Notes under the pieces: model-generated
Told to the model about the DNA's origin: nothing
The model's database searches: none
The model's input: the letters and a program-made list of their open reading frames with translations, nothing else
Position numbers and translations under genes: made by a program
Shown here: positions 18,264 to 33,422 of the stretch, piece after piece
How positions within the stretch are numbered: position 1 is the first letter of the stretch
How the letters are laid out: every line of letters begins with the position of its first letter
From: PALSA-505 sp035308365
GTDB taxonomy: Bacteria; Actinomycetota; Actinomycetes; Streptosporangiales; Streptosporangiaceae
NCBI GenBank assembly: GCA_035308365.1
Contig: DATGGU010000097.1
Location: 6,260-70,259 of the forward strand
DNA length: 64,000 nt
Direction: 5' to 3'

Positions 18264-21200
18264 CCGGGGAAACCCTCGACCAGCTGATCGTGGCGCAGGT
18301 GCGGCGCACGCCCGGCGCGGTGGCGGTGCGGCAGTGGGACAGCGTGCTGACCTATCGCGAACTGCTCGACGCGGCGCTGCCTCTCGCCGCGCGGCTGCGG
18401 GCGGCGGGCGCCAGACCAGAGGCATGCGTCGGCATCTGCACCCGCCGCACCGAAGGCATGATCGTCGCGGTGCTCGGCGTGCTGCTGAGCGGCGCCGCCT
18501 ACGTCCCCCTCGACACCGATCACCCCAGGCAACGGCTCGCCGCGATCCTGGATGACGCGCAGGCCAGGCTGGTCGTGGCCGACGAGGCCGGCTGCGAGGC
18601 ACTGGCCGGCACGGGCCGTACGCTGATCCCTCCTTACGGGGGACCGCCGGCCGCCGCGGGCGGCGAACCGCACGGGCAGTGGTCCGCCCGGCCGGGCAAT
18701 GCGGCGTACGTGATGTACACCTCGGGCTCCACCGGCCACCCGAAGGGTGTCGTCGTCGCGCACCGCAACGTCATCGCCTATCTCAGCTACGCGCTCGAAC
18801 TCCTCGGCATCGACGAGCGCTCTCACAGCATCGGCTTCGCCTCGCTCGGCTTCGACGCCTGCATCGCCGACATCTATGCCCCGCTCATCTGTGGCGGGTC
18901 GATCCAGCTCATCCCCGAAGAGGACCGGATCGACCCGGCGCGGCTGCAGCGGTTCCTCGAGCATCACGAGGTGACCTTCGGCTACATCCCGCCCGCCCTG
19001 CTGCCGCTGCTCGACCCGGACCGGCTGGTCAGCCTGACCGACGTCATCAGCTCGGGCGAGCCCGCTCCACCGGATCAGGTGGACCGCTGGTCACGGCCGC
19101 CACAGATGCGCTTCCACAACTGGTACGGGCCGACCGAGACCACCGTCAACGTGACCGGTGCCGAGTTCGAGGGCACCTGGGACCAGAAGCTGCCGATCGG
19201 CCGGCCGCTTCCCGGCGTGCGGGCCTACGTGCTGGACGAGCGGCTGCGGCCGTGCCCACCCGGCGAGCCGGGCGAACTGTGCATAGGCGGCCCCCAGGTG
19301 ACCCGTGGATACCTGCGCATGCCCGGCCGCACCTCGGAGGTGTTCGTCGCCGACTGTGTCAGTGGCGAGCCCGGTGCGCGGCTGTATCGCACCGGCGACC
19401 GGGTCGCCTGGCAGCCCGACGGGATGCTGGCCTATCTCGGCCGGATCGACCGGCAGGTCAAGATCCACGGTCAGCGGATGGAGATCGGCGAGATCGAGAC
19501 CGTGCTGGTCAGCCACCCGCGGGTCCGCCAGACCGTGGTGGACGTCGCCACCACCGCGACCGGGGTCAAGCAGCTCGTCGCCTACCTGGCGCCGGCCGAC
19601 GCGCCCGGCTACGGCGAGATCCGCGAGTACTGCCTGCAGAAGCTGCCGGTCTACATGGTGCCGGCCCGGGTGGTCCGGGTGGACGCGCTGCCGCTGAACG
19701 TGTCCGGCAAGGTGGACATGCGCAAGCTCCGCGAGCTCGCCGCCGGGCAGCGCACGGAGCCTGCCGCCGCGCCGGACAGCACCGGCGGGCCGGCCGGCCA
19801 GGAACCCGCTCTGCTTGAAACGGTCAGCCGGGCCTGGGCCGAGGTGCTCGAAACCCCGGCACCGCGCCCTGACGATGACTTCTTCGCCTCGGGAGGCCAC
19901 TCGATCCTGGCCATGCGGCTGGTCGCGACGCTGCTCGACCGCACCGGCCGCCAGGTCACGGTCGAAGACGTGTTCCTCGGCCAGACCGTGGCCGGGCTGG
20001 CCGAACGGCTCGCCGCCAGGCCGGCCGCCGGTGCCGCCGTCCCCGCCGTGCCGGCGGCGTCGCCGCCCGAGCTGTCGCCCGCTCAGCGGCGGATCTGGTT
20101 CGTGGAACAGATCACCCCCGGCACCGCCGCACACAACATCGCGCTCGCCGAACGGCTGCGCGGCGACATCGACATTGCGGCGCTGCGCCGCGCGCTGAGG
20201 GAAACCGCGGAGCGGCAAGAGGTGCTGCGCTGGCGGATCCGCCAGCGCGACGGCATCCCTGCGGTCGCCGTCGATCCGCCCGGTGAGGTGGCGCTGACCC
20301 TCGATGACCTCACCGCGGTGCCGGAGGCACGCCGGGAGGATGCGGCGCGCGCACTGCTCGATGCGGAGGCCCGCGCCCCGTTCGACCTGGCCGCGGGCTC
20401 GCTGTGGCGGGTGCGGCTGATCCGGCTCGGCGAAGCCGATCACGTGCTCGCCATCACCGTCCACCATGTGGTGTTCGACGGCACGTCCATCTCCGTGCTC
20501 TACCGCGACCTGGCCCGCAGCTACGCCGGCCACGCGGCCGAGCCGCTGGCCGCCACGTTCGCTGACTACGTGCGGTGGCTCCGGGAGCGCACGTCGGCCA
20601 CGTCCGGCGACGAACTGGCCTGGTGGGCCGGCCACCTCGACGGCGTCCCTCCCGTCCTCGACCTGCCTCGCGACCACCCGCGGCCGCCGATCCAGACCTT
20701 CCACGGTGCAAGCCGCACCGCCAGGGTCGGCGCGGCCACCACGGAGCGGCTGCGGGAACTTGCCGCGGCGGCCGGCGCCACCTTGTACACGGCGCTGCTC
20801 GCCGCGTTCGGCCACCTGGCAGGCCGGCTCACCGGGGCCGGCGACCTGGTGGTCGGCACGCCGCTCGCGGACCGCAAGGAACTGGCGTTCGAGCAGGTGA
20901 TCGGCGTCCTGCTGCACATCGTGCCGCTGCGGCTGCGGGTTGGCGGGCACGAGACGTTCGCCGGGCTGCTCGAACACTGCAGGGACGAGACGGCGGCCGC
21001 GTTCGCGCACGCGGACATGCCGTTCGAACGGATCGTCGAGTCCCTGGGCGGCAGGCGGGATCTGTCCCGCAACCCGCTGATCCAGGTGCTGTTCAACATG
21101 TACAACTTCGCCCAGGACAAGCTCTGCCTGGACGGCCTCACCGCCGAGCCGGTCCAGGCCGCGGTGACCGGATCCCTGTTCGACCTCACCATGTACGTGA

Positions 21201-23341
21201 GCGAGGACCCGGGCGGGCTCGCCCTGCAGGCCGTCTACAACCCCGGCCTGTTCGGCGCCGAGCGCATCGACGCCCTGCTCGCCAGCTACGCGCACCTGCT
21301 CGGCGAGTGCGCCACCCAGCCGGCCCGCCCGCTGCGGGAGATCTCCCTGCGGCCACCGGGCAGCGGGCTGCCCGGCTGGGATAGCGCGCTGCCGGCCTGG
21401 GACGGCGCGGGAATCGTGGAACGGGTACGGGAGGCCGCCGCCCGGCAGCCGGGCGAGGTCGCCGTCACCGGGCCCGGCGGGCCGCTGCGCTACCAGGACG
21501 TGGCAGCCATTCTCGGGCACGTCTGCGCGGCTGTCAGGGACACCGGCGTGGCGCCCGGCGACGCGGTCGCCGTGCTCGCGGCCAGGGACTGCCGGCTGCC
21601 CGCCACGCTGCTCGGCGTGCTGGCGTCCGGTGCCCGGTGGATGATCGCCGACCCCGCGCTGCCCGATCAGGTCCTCGCCCGCCAGGCCGCGGCCGTGCGG
21701 CCGCGTGCCGTGGTCTGCCTGGAACCCGGCAGCGCGGTCCCGGCCGCCCTGGCCGGCCTGCCGGTGCTGCACGCTCTGCCGTCGCCGACGGCGACCCCGG
21801 CGGCAGCCGCCAGCGCCCACCTGCCGGACGTACCGGCCGGGGAGCAGGGCTACCTCCTGCTCACCTCGGGCACCACGGGCGAACCCAAGGTGGTCCTCAC
21901 GCCGGAACGGCCGCTCGCGCACTTCGCCGCGTGGTACCCGGCGGCGTTCGGGCTCACCCCGTCCGACCGGTTCGCCTTGCTCGGTGGCCTCGGGCACGAC
22001 CCCGCGCTGCGGGATGCGTTCATCCCGCTCGTGCTCGGCGCCAGGCTGTGCGTGCCGCCCGAGGACCTGCTGCGCGACCCGGCCGGGCTCTTCGCCTGGC
22101 TACGGGACGAGCAGGTGACGGTCGCGCACCTCACTCCCCAGCTTGCCCGGCTGCTGGCGCTGGCCGTAGGGCGTGTTTCCGGCCAGGAAAGCGCTGCTGC
22201 CGGTAACGGCTCCGCTGCCGGTAACGGCGCTGCCGCCGGGGAGCGGCTCGCGCTCAGGCTGGCCGCACTCGGCGGCGACCAGGGCAGCGCCGAAGATGTG
22301 GCCACGCTGCGGGCCATGGCCCCCGGCGTCAGGGTGGTCAACTTTTACGGCACCACGGAGACGCCGCAGGCACAGTCGGTGTACGAGCCGCCCGCCGGGC
22401 CGCCCGGCACCGGCGGGCCGCTGCCCGCCGGCCGTGGCATCGACGGGGCGATGCTGCTCGTACTCGGCCCGGCCGGGCAGCCGGCCGCGGCCGGTGAGCT
22501 TGGCGAGGTTGCGATCAGGAGCCGCCACCTGGCAGCCTGCTACCTGGACCCGGAGCTTACCCGGCAAAAGTTCGGCACCGCCCCGGGCGGCGATCCGGGG
22601 GACCGCTTCTTCCGCACCGGCGATCTCGGCAGATACCGCCCGGACGGGGTGGTGGTACTGGCCGGCCGGGCCGACGGGCAGGTGAAGATCCGCGGCTACC
22701 GGGTGGAGACCGGGGAGGTCGAGGCCGCGCTGGCCGGGCTGGCGGACGTCAGGCAGGCGCACGTGGCGGCCTGTGGCAGCGGCCAGCGGCGCCGGCTGAT
22801 CGCCTGCGCCGTCCCGGCGCGGTCCGCGGTCCGCGCCGCCGACCTGCTGGCCGCACTGCGGCTGCTGCTGCCCGAGTACGCCGTCCCCGCCGAGATCACG
22901 CTGCTGCCCAGGCTGCCGCTGACCCCGAACGGCAAGGTGGACACCGCCGCCGTGATCCGGGCGGCAATGCGGGACGCCGGGCAGGCCGCACGCCAGGACG
23001 GCCGCGGCGCGCTGTCCGGCCCCACCGAGCACATCATCGCCGGCGCCTGGCGCGAGGTGCTCGGCCTGCCCTCGGTCGGCCCGGCGGACAACTTCTTCGA
23101 CATCGGCGGCCACTCGCTCGCGATGGCCACCGCCGCGGCCAGGCTCGCCGAGCGGATGGACCGGCAGGTCACCGTGCTCGACCTGTTCCGGCACCCCACC
23201 GTCAGGGAGCTTGCCGCCCACCTGGACGGACAAACGGCTGACCCAGTATTCGAACGTGCCGACTACCGCGCAGCGCAACGGCGGCGCCGGGCCCGGCCAA
23301 TCCCGGTGCCCGCACCGGCGAAAGAGAAGGGAATCCAATGA
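18260..23341 (+). CDS. NRPS-A: A-PCP-C-A-PCP
   Basis: 1693 aa. A1 (~5-500): YTSGSTGHPKG, NWYGPTE, YRTGD, NVSGK; pocket by eye D-A-A-Y-I-S-W-V-N-K, no match known to me. PCP1 Ser is in GGHSILAM (~550). The C domain (~605-1020) has the intact HHVVFDG. A2 (~1047-1567) has TSGTTGEPK, YGTTETPQA and LTPNGK; its pocket opens D-P-R-H, as in Lys2 aminoadipate reductase adenylation domains. PCP2 Ser is in GGHSLAMA (~1620), followed by a basic tail that may dock to the PKS. Starting with A-PCP and lacking an N-terminal C domain, it probably loads the assembly line. A copy of the 30-bp in-frame repeat lies in A2. Confidence 0.92.
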   Translation: MTGETLDQLIVAQVRRTPGAVAVRQWDSVLTYRELLDAALPLAARLRAAGARPEACVGICTRRTEGMIVAVLGVLLSGAAYVPLDTDHPRQRLAAILDDAQARLVVADEAGCEALAGTGRTLIPPYGGPPAAAGGEPHGQWSARPGNAAYVMYTSGSTGHPKGVVVAHRNVIAYLSYALELLGIDERSHSIGFASLGFDACIADIYAPLICGGSIQLIPEEDRIDPARLQRFLEHHEVTFGYIPPALLPLLDPDRLVSLTDVISSGEPAPPDQVDRWSRPPQMRFHNWYGPTETTVNVTGAEFEGTWDQKLPIGRPLPGVRAYVLDERLRPCPPGEPGELCIGGPQVTRGYLRMPGRTSEVFVADCVSGEPGARLYRTGDRVAWQPDGMLAYLGRIDRQVKIHGQRMEIGEIETVLVSHPRVRQTVVDVATTATGVKQLVAYLAPADAPGYGEIREYCLQKLPVYMVPARVVRVDALPLNVSGKVDMRKLRELAAGQRTEPAAAPDSTGGPAGQEPALLETVSRAWAEVLETPAPRPDDDFFASGGHSILAMRLVATLLDRTGRQVTVEDVFLGQTVAGLAERLAARPAAGAAVPAVPAASPPELSPAQRRIWFVEQITPGTAAHNIALAERLRGDIDIAALRRALRETAERQEVLRWRIRQRDGIPAVAVDPPGEVALTLDDLTAVPEARREDAARALLDAEARAPFDLAAGSLWRVRLIRLGEADHVLAITVHHVVFDGTSISVLYRDLARSYAGHAAEPLAATFADYVRWLRERTSATSGDELAWWAGHLDGVPPVLDLPRDHPRPPIQTFHGASRTARVGAATTERLRELAAAAGATLYTALLAAFGHLAGRLTGAGDLVVGTPLADRKELAFEQVIGVLLHIVPLRLRVGGHETFAGLLEHCRDETAAAFAHADMPFERIVESLGGRRDLSRNPLIQVLFNMYNFAQDKLCLDGLTAEPVQAAVTGSLFDLTMYVSEDPGGLALQAVYNPGLFGAERIDALLASYAHLLGECATQPARPLREISLRPPGSGLPGWDSALPAWDGAGIVERVREAAARQPGEVAVTGPGGPLRYQDVAAILGHVCAAVRDTGVAPGDAVAVLAARDCRLPATLLGVLASGARWMIADPALPDQVLARQAAAVRPRAVVCLEPGSAVPAALAGLPVLHALPSPTATPAAAASAHLPDVPAGEQGYLLLTSGTTGEPKVVLTPERPLAHFAAWYPAAFGLTPSDRFALLGGLGHDPALRDAFIPLVLGARLCVPPEDLLRDPAGLFAWLRDEQVTVAHLTPQLARLLALAVGRVSGQESAAAGNGSAAGNGAAAGERLALRLAALGGDQGSAEDVATLRAMAPGVRVVNFYGTTETPQAQSVYEPPAGPPGTGGPLPAGRGIDGAMLLVLGPAGQPAAAGELGEVAIRSRHLAACYLDPELTRQKFGTAPGGDPGDRFFRTGDLGRYRPDGVVVLAGRADGQVKIRGYRVETGEVEAALAGLADVRQAHVAACGSGQRRRLIACAVPARSAVRAADLLAALRLLLPEYAVPAEITLLPRLPLTPNGKVDTAAVIRAAMRDAGQAARQDGRGALSGPTEHIIAGAWREVLGLPSVGPADNFFDIGGHSLAMATAAARLAERMDRQVTVLDLFRHPTVRELAAHLDGQTADPVFERADYRAAQRRRRARPIPVPAPAKEKGIQ
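22163..22192 (+). repeat. In-frame 30-bp repeat, copy in NRPS-A
   Basis: It encodes AVGRVSGQES at residues ~1302-1311, in a loop of A2 just before the strand leading to the LGG motif. It is followed by a short Ala/Gly/Asn stutter. The inner inverted repeat TTTCC-GGCCA-GGAAA is perfect. It differs from the second pheS copy at four of 30 positions. Confidence 0.85.
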
Positions 23342-23342
23342 C

Positions 23343-26300
23343 GTGCCTGACCATCCCGCAGGTCCAGTCGTGAGCGCCGTCCCCGGAGCGATGGATGACA
23401 CGGCGGTAGAGCCGATCGCGGTCATCGGGCTCGCCTGCCGGCTGCCGGGCGCGGGTGATGTCGCCGAGTACTGGAGCAACCTGACCGGCGGCGTCGAGTC
23501 GATCCGGCGCACGAGCCTGGAAGAGCAGGCCGAGGCCGGGGTCGCGCCGCACGTCCTCGAGGACCCGAACTTCGTCCCGGCCACCGCCGTGCTCGACGAT
23601 TTCGAGTACCTCGACGCGTCGTTCTTCGGCATGTCCTCCCGTGAGGCCGAGCTGCGCGACCCGCAGCAACGGGTGTTCCTCGAACTCGCCTACACCGCGC
23701 TCGAAGACGCCGGCTACGACCCGTCCCGCTACCCGGGCGAGATCGGCGTGTACGCGGGGTCGGGCGAGGACGCCTACCAGTGGCGGTACACCAGGCGCAA
23801 CGCGAAGATCTTCGCCGCGGCCGGCCCGGTCGGGGTGGCGATCAGCTCGCACCCCGACTACATGGCGACCTTCGTGTCCTACAAGCTGAACCTGAGGGGC
23901 CCCAGCCTCACCCTGCACACCGCCTGCTCGACCTCGCTGGTCGCGCTGCACGTGGCCTGCGAGGCGCTGCGCGGCGGGGAGTGCGACATGGCGCTGACCG
24001 GCGGGGTCAGCATCGACCTGCCGGCCCGCCGCGGCTACGTCTTCCAGGAAGGCGGGATTTACTCGCCCGACGGGCACTGCCGGACCTTCGACGCGCAGGC
24101 GGCCGGCACGATATGGAGCAGCGGCGGCGGCGTGGCCGTGCTGAAGCGGCTGGACGATGCGCTGCGCGACGGCGACCACATCCGGGCCGTGGTGCTCGGC
24201 AACGCCATCAACAACGACGGTTCGGCCAAGGCCGGCTTCACCGCGCCGAGCGAGCAGGGACAGGCCGCCGCCGTCGCCCAGGCACTCGCGGTGGCCGGTG
24301 TGGACGCCAGGACGATCAGCTACGTCGAGGCGCACGGCACCGGCACCGCGCTCGGCGACCCGATCGAGGTCGCCGCCCTGTCCAGCGCCTACCGCCGCTA
24401 TTCGACGGACGTGGGCTGGTGTGCCATCGGCTCGGTGAAGACCAACATCGGCCACCTCGGCCCCGCGGCCGGCATCGCCGGGATCATCAAGACCGTGCTG
24501 GCGCTGGAGAACCGGCTGATCCCGCCCAGCCTGCACTACCAGGCGCCGAATCCCAAGATCGATTTTGACCGGAACCCGTTCTACGTCAACACCACCCTGT
24601 CCGTCTGGGAGCCGAACGGCACACCGCTGCGCGCCGGTGTCAGCTCCTTTGGCATGGGCGGCACCAACGGGCACGTCATCCTGCAGCAGGCACCGCCGGC
24701 CGTGCAGCCGGACGACGACGGCCGGCCGGTGCACCTGCTGCGGCTGAGCGCCAAGACGTCGGCCGCGCTCGAAGCGTCCGCGCAGCGGCTGGCCGCCCAC
24801 CTCACCCAGGCGCAGGCCGGCCAGGGCGGCGCGCCCCGGCTCGCCGACGTGGCGTACACGCTGCGCGTGGGACGGCGCGAGCTGCCGCACCGCCTGGCCG
24901 TCGTCGCGGCCGGCCTGGCCGATGCCGCGGCCGCGCTGGCCGACCCGGCCAGGCGGATCACCGCGGTCGCGCGGAAGAAGCCGCCGAGGCTGGCGTTGCT
25001 GTTCTCCGGCCAGGGCGCGCAGTACGCGGGCATGGGCGCCGGGCTCTACCAGGCCGAGCCGGCCTTCCGCGACACTGTCGACGAGTGCGCGGATCTCCTC
25101 GGCGGCCGGCTGGCCGGCGTCATGGACCTGCGGGAGGTCATCTTCGGCCAGGACGAAGAGGCGCTGCGCCAGACCGCGATCACACAGCCCGCGATCTTCG
25201 TCCTGGAGTACGCGCTGGCCCGGCTGTGGCTGTCGTGGGGGGCCGAGCCGGACGCAATGGCCGGGCACAGCATCGGCGAGTACGTTGCGGCCACCCTTGC
25301 CGGGGTGTTCACCCTGCCCGACGCGCTGCACCTGGTCGCCGAGCGCGGGCGGCTCATGCAGAGCCTGCCGCCCGGCGCCATGCTCGCCGTGCAGCTCGGC
25401 GAGGACGACATCCGCAAGCGGCTGCCTGACGGCCTGGCCGTCGCGGCGGTCAACGGCCCGCGTGCGTGCGTGGTGTCCGGCCCTGCCGAGCTGGTGGCGG
25501 GCTTCGCCACGGAACTGGCCGGCGATCAGGTCGGCAGCAGGAAGCTCCGGACCTCGCACGCCTTCCACTCGCCCATGATGGAGCCCATCCTGGCCGAATT
25601 CCGCGCCACGGCCGGCTCGGTCCAGCGGCGCGCGCCGGAGCGGCCGTTCCTGTCCAACGTCACCGGCCAGTGGATCACCTCAGACGAAGCCACCGATCCC
25701 GGCTACTGGGCGCGCCACGTGCGCGAGGCCGTGCGGTTCAGCGACTGCATGGCCACCATGCTGAACACGGACAAGTGGCTCCTGATCGAATGCGGTCCGG
25801 GACGGCAGCTCTGCGGGCTGGCCAAGCTGCAGCCCGGCGCGGCCGATCAGATCACCGCCGTGCCGAGCCTGCCAGGCCGTGGCGAGGCCAAGACCGACGC
25901 GCAGGTTCTGTACACCGCGGCGGCCAAGGCGTGGACGGCGGGCGTTGACCTGAGCGCCGGAGCCCCGGGGCGCAGGACGCCGCTGCCGACCTATCCGTGG
26001 GAGCGCACCTACCACTACATCAAGCCGGATAACGGCGACGATGACGCCATCGACGTTCCCGATGCCGCCGACGAGACGCTGCCGGTGGAAGACTGGTTCG
26101 CGGTCCCCGTCTGGCGCCAGGTGCCGCCCGCGGCGGCCCGCCAGATCCCAGACCGCGTGCTGCTGTTCACCGGCCCGGCCTGCGCCGGGCTGGATGCCGA
26201 CCTGGCCGCGGCCGGAGCCGAGGTGCTCACCGTCTCGCCGGGTGCGGAATTCAGCTGGGACGGCGGCATCGGCTACCGGGTGCGGCCCGGTGTCCGTGAC

Positions 26301-28967
26301 GACTATGACGCCCTGATCTCCCACGTCAGCGCCGCAGGCGGCGTTCCCGCCCGGATCGTTCACGGCTGGGCGCTCGACGGGCGGCCCGCCAGCGGAGCCA
26401 GCCAGGTGTGGCAGGCGCAGGACGCCGGGTTCTTCAGCTTGCTGAACCTGGCCCAGGCGCTGGCCGCCACCCAGCCCGCCAGCGACGTTCACATCGACGT
26501 GCTGACCACCGGAACCGCCGATGTCACCGGATCCGATCTGGTCCGGCCTGAGCACGCGACCGTGGCCGGCATCGCCCTCGTGCTGCCGCCCGAGATGCCG
26601 TGGCTGACCGTCAGGCACATCGACACCGGGCCTGCCACCCCGGCGGCCGCACTGCTGGCCGAACTGCTCAGCCCGCCGGGGTCGCAGTTCATCGCGCTGC
26701 GCGGCGCCCGTCGCTGGCAGCGCGAGTTCAGCGACGTCCGGGTCCCCGCCGACGGTGGCGACCTGCCAGCCGGACCTGGGCTGCGCGAGCGCGGTGTCTA
26801 CGTCATCACCGGCGGGCTCGGCGGCATCGGCATCACGCTGGCCGAAGACCTTGCCACCAAGCTGTCCGCGCGGCTGGTCCTCGTGTCCAGGTCCGCGCTG
26901 CCCGAGCGGTCTGACTGGGACACGTACCTGAGCAGCCACGGCACCACCGAGCGGGCCGGACGCGCGATCGCCGCCATCCGCCGGATGGAACGCGCGGGAG
27001 CGGAGGTGCTTGTGGTCGCCGCCGACGTCACCGACGAGGCCGGCGCCCGCCGGGTGCGCGACGAGGCGGTGGCGCGGTTCGGCGCGGTCGACGGGATCGT
27101 GCACGCGGCCGGCCTGCCCGGCGGCGGGATGGCGGAGGTCAAGGAGCGGGCCGCGGCCGAAGAGGTGATGCGGCCGAAGCTGACCGGGACGCTCGCGCTG
27201 CGCGACGCGTTCGCCGGCGACAGCCTGGATTTCGTCGTGCTCTGCTCGTCGGTCACCGGCGTGGCGGGCGGCTTCGGCCAGGTCGACTACTGTGCCGCCA
27301 ACAGCTTCATGGACGCGCACGCCCGCGGGTCGCACGGCTGGCCCGGGCCGGTGGTGTCGGTCAACTGGGGTAGCTGGCGCGAGGTGGGCATGGCCGCCGA
27401 GGTGGCCGCGCCGGCGGCGTTCCGCGCCCTGCAGCGGGGCGAGCGGGTGACCCCGGTCAGCCACCCCGTGCTGACCGGCATGCACTCGGACGCCGACAGC
27501 CTGGACGAGCCGGGCTGGTGCCGCGGCATCATCTCGCCCGCTGCCCACTGGGTCCTGGCCGAGCACCGCATCTATGGGGTGCCCGTGCTGCCCGGAACCT
27601 GCTACCTGGAGGTGGCCCGTGCCGCCCTGGCAGCGGTCAGCGACCCGCCGTCGGCCGGCCATGTCGCCGAACTGAGGGACGTGGTCTTCATCGACCCGCT
27701 CGCGGTGCCCGACGAAACCACGGCCGAGCTGCGGGTGCTGTTCACCCAGGGCGCCGACGGGCTCGATTTCGAGGTGGTCACGCTGGCCGGCGGCCAGTCC
27801 CGGACGCACGCCCGCGGCACCGCCGCGTGGGTGGACCGGCCGGCCTCCGGCCAGGCCGGCCTGGCGGCCATCATGGACCGGTGCGTGCTCGCCGCGCACG
27901 ACGTCGACGGGATCGCCATATCGGCCTCGGGCCTGCTGACCTTCGGGCCACGCTGGGGCAACATCAGCAAGATCTACGAAGGCCAGGGCGAGCAGCTCGC
28001 GCGGCTCGAGGCGAGCGGCCCCACCCCCGGCGACCTGGCCGACTGGGTGCTGCACCCGGCCATGCTGGACGAAGCGACGGCGTTCGGGTCGCTCAGCGGC
28101 GAAGACCTCTACCTGCCGCTCGGCTACGGCCAGGTCACGATCCGCGGCTCGCTGCCGGCCAGGCTGTGGAGCCATCTGCGTTACCGCGACACCGGCAGCA
28201 CCGAGGTCGTCGTCGCCGACATATCGCTGTTCGGCGACGACGGCCGCGAGCTGGTGTCGATCAGCGATTTCACCCTGCGCAAGGTCCACGGTGACTCGAT
28301 ACACGCATCGGTCACCGGCGGCGCCGCTGGTATGGCACCAGGCGCACCCGCTTGCGAAGCGCCGGAGGCGGAGCCGGCCGGCGAACCGCTGGCCGACGAT
28401 CCCGTCACCAGCGAACCGCTGGCCGGACCGGCCATGACCGGAGGCATCAGCCCGCGCGACGGCGCCGAGGCGTTCCGGCGGCTGATCGCCGCCGACCTCG
28501 GCCCGCAGGTGGTGATCTCGGCCACGCCCATCGCCCGGGTGATCGCCTCCGCGCGGCAGATAACGCAGGAGACCATCGAGGAGGCCATCAGCGGGCCGGA
28601 AGCCGCGGCCCGTCCCGAACGGCAGGCGGCCGACGGCTTCGTGGCGCCGCGCAGCAAGCTGGAGGCGACGATCGCAAGGCTGTGGAGCGAGGTGCTCGGC
28701 GTCGAGCAGCTCGGGGTGACCGACGACTTCTTCGAGGTCGGCGGCAACTCGCTGATCGCCGTGCAGCTCATCTCGATGCTGCGCAAGGAGGTCGGCGTCC
28801 GGCTGCCGATGCGGAGCCTGTTCGAGCGGTCCACGGTGGCCGGGACGGCCGAGCTGGTGACGGAGCTGCTCAGCGAGCAGGACTCCGGCGACAGGCAACC
28901 GGAGCCGGCCGGGACGGAACCGGCAGGCACCACCACGATCCGCCGCCTGACGCGGCAGCCGGGGTGA
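23343..28967 (+). CDS. Type I PKS module: KS-AT-KR-DH-ACP
   Basis: 1874 aa from GTG 23343 (GAGAAGGGA upstream; ATG 23391 is an alternative). KS (~25-450) is intact: HTACSTS, EAHGTG, KTNIGHL. AT (~550-840) has GHSIGEY and HAFHS, which favours malonyl-CoA. A structural half-KR precedes the KR (~1147-1346) with GGLGGIG and the Ser-Tyr-Asn triad (CSS, VDY, AAN). A DH-like domain then follows the KR (~1397-1650): it has HxxxGxxxxP (HRIYGVPVLP), but the second acidic motif HPAMLDEATA lacks the usual His/Gln. ACP Ser is in VGGNSLIAV (~1800). One ketide extension is expected. No ER or methyltransferase. Confidence 0.92.
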   Translation: MPDHPAGPVVSAVPGAMDDTAVEPIAVIGLACRLPGAGDVAEYWSNLTGGVESIRRTSLEEQAEAGVAPHVLEDPNFVPATAVLDDFEYLDASFFGMSSREAELRDPQQRVFLELAYTALEDAGYDPSRYPGEIGVYAGSGEDAYQWRYTRRNAKIFAAAGPVGVAISSHPDYMATFVSYKLNLRGPSLTLHTACSTSLVALHVACEALRGGECDMALTGGVSIDLPARRGYVFQEGGIYSPDGHCRTFDAQAAGTIWSSGGGVAVLKRLDDALRDGDHIRAVVLGNAINNDGSAKAGFTAPSEQGQAAAVAQALAVAGVDARTISYVEAHGTGTALGDPIEVAALSSAYRRYSTDVGWCAIGSVKTNIGHLGPAAGIAGIIKTVLALENRLIPPSLHYQAPNPKIDFDRNPFYVNTTLSVWEPNGTPLRAGVSSFGMGGTNGHVILQQAPPAVQPDDDGRPVHLLRLSAKTSAALEASAQRLAAHLTQAQAGQGGAPRLADVAYTLRVGRRELPHRLAVVAAGLADAAAALADPARRITAVARKKPPRLALLFSGQGAQYAGMGAGLYQAEPAFRDTVDECADLLGGRLAGVMDLREVIFGQDEEALRQTAITQPAIFVLEYALARLWLSWGAEPDAMAGHSIGEYVAATLAGVFTLPDALHLVAERGRLMQSLPPGAMLAVQLGEDDIRKRLPDGLAVAAVNGPRACVVSGPAELVAGFATELAGDQVGSRKLRTSHAFHSPMMEPILAEFRATAGSVQRRAPERPFLSNVTGQWITSDEATDPGYWARHVREAVRFSDCMATMLNTDKWLLIECGPGRQLCGLAKLQPGAADQITAVPSLPGRGEAKTDAQVLYTAAAKAWTAGVDLSAGAPGRRTPLPTYPWERTYHYIKPDNGDDDAIDVPDAADETLPVEDWFAVPVWRQVPPAAARQIPDRVLLFTGPACAGLDADLAAAGAEVLTVSPGAEFSWDGGIGYRVRPGVRDDYDALISHVSAAGGVPARIVHGWALDGRPASGASQVWQAQDAGFFSLLNLAQALAATQPASDVHIDVLTTGTADVTGSDLVRPEHATVAGIALVLPPEMPWLTVRHIDTGPATPAAALLAELLSPPGSQFIALRGARRWQREFSDVRVPADGGDLPAGPGLRERGVYVITGGLGGIGITLAEDLATKLSARLVLVSRSALPERSDWDTYLSSHGTTERAGRAIAAIRRMERAGAEVLVVAADVTDEAGARRVRDEAVARFGAVDGIVHAAGLPGGGMAEVKERAAAEEVMRPKLTGTLALRDAFAGDSLDFVVLCSSVTGVAGGFGQVDYCAANSFMDAHARGSHGWPGPVVSVNWGSWREVGMAAEVAAPAAFRALQRGERVTPVSHPVLTGMHSDADSLDEPGWCRGIISPAAHWVLAEHRIYGVPVLPGTCYLEVARAALAAVSDPPSAGHVAELRDVVFIDPLAVPDETTAELRVLFTQGADGLDFEVVTLAGGQSRTHARGTAAWVDRPASGQAGLAAIMDRCVLAAHDVDGIAISASGLLTFGPRWGNISKIYEGQGEQLARLEASGPTPGDLADWVLHPAMLDEATAFGSLSGEDLYLPLGYGQVTIRGSLPARLWSHLRYRDTGSTEVVVADISLFGDDGRELVSISDFTLRKVHGDSIHASVTGGAAGMAPGAPACEAPEAEPAGEPLADDPVTSEPLAGPAMTGGISPRDGAEAFRRLIAADLGPQVVISATPIARVIASARQITQETIEEAISGPEAAARPERQAADGFVAPRSKLEATIARLWSEVLGVEQLGVTDDFFEVGGNSLIAVQLISMLRKEVGVRLPMRSLFERSTVAGTAELVTELLSEQDSGDRQPEPAGTEPAGTTTIRRLTRQPG

Positions 28968-28976
28968 CCGGCCGCC

Positions 28977-33418
<4,442 letters not shown>

Positions 33419-33422
<4 letters not shown>

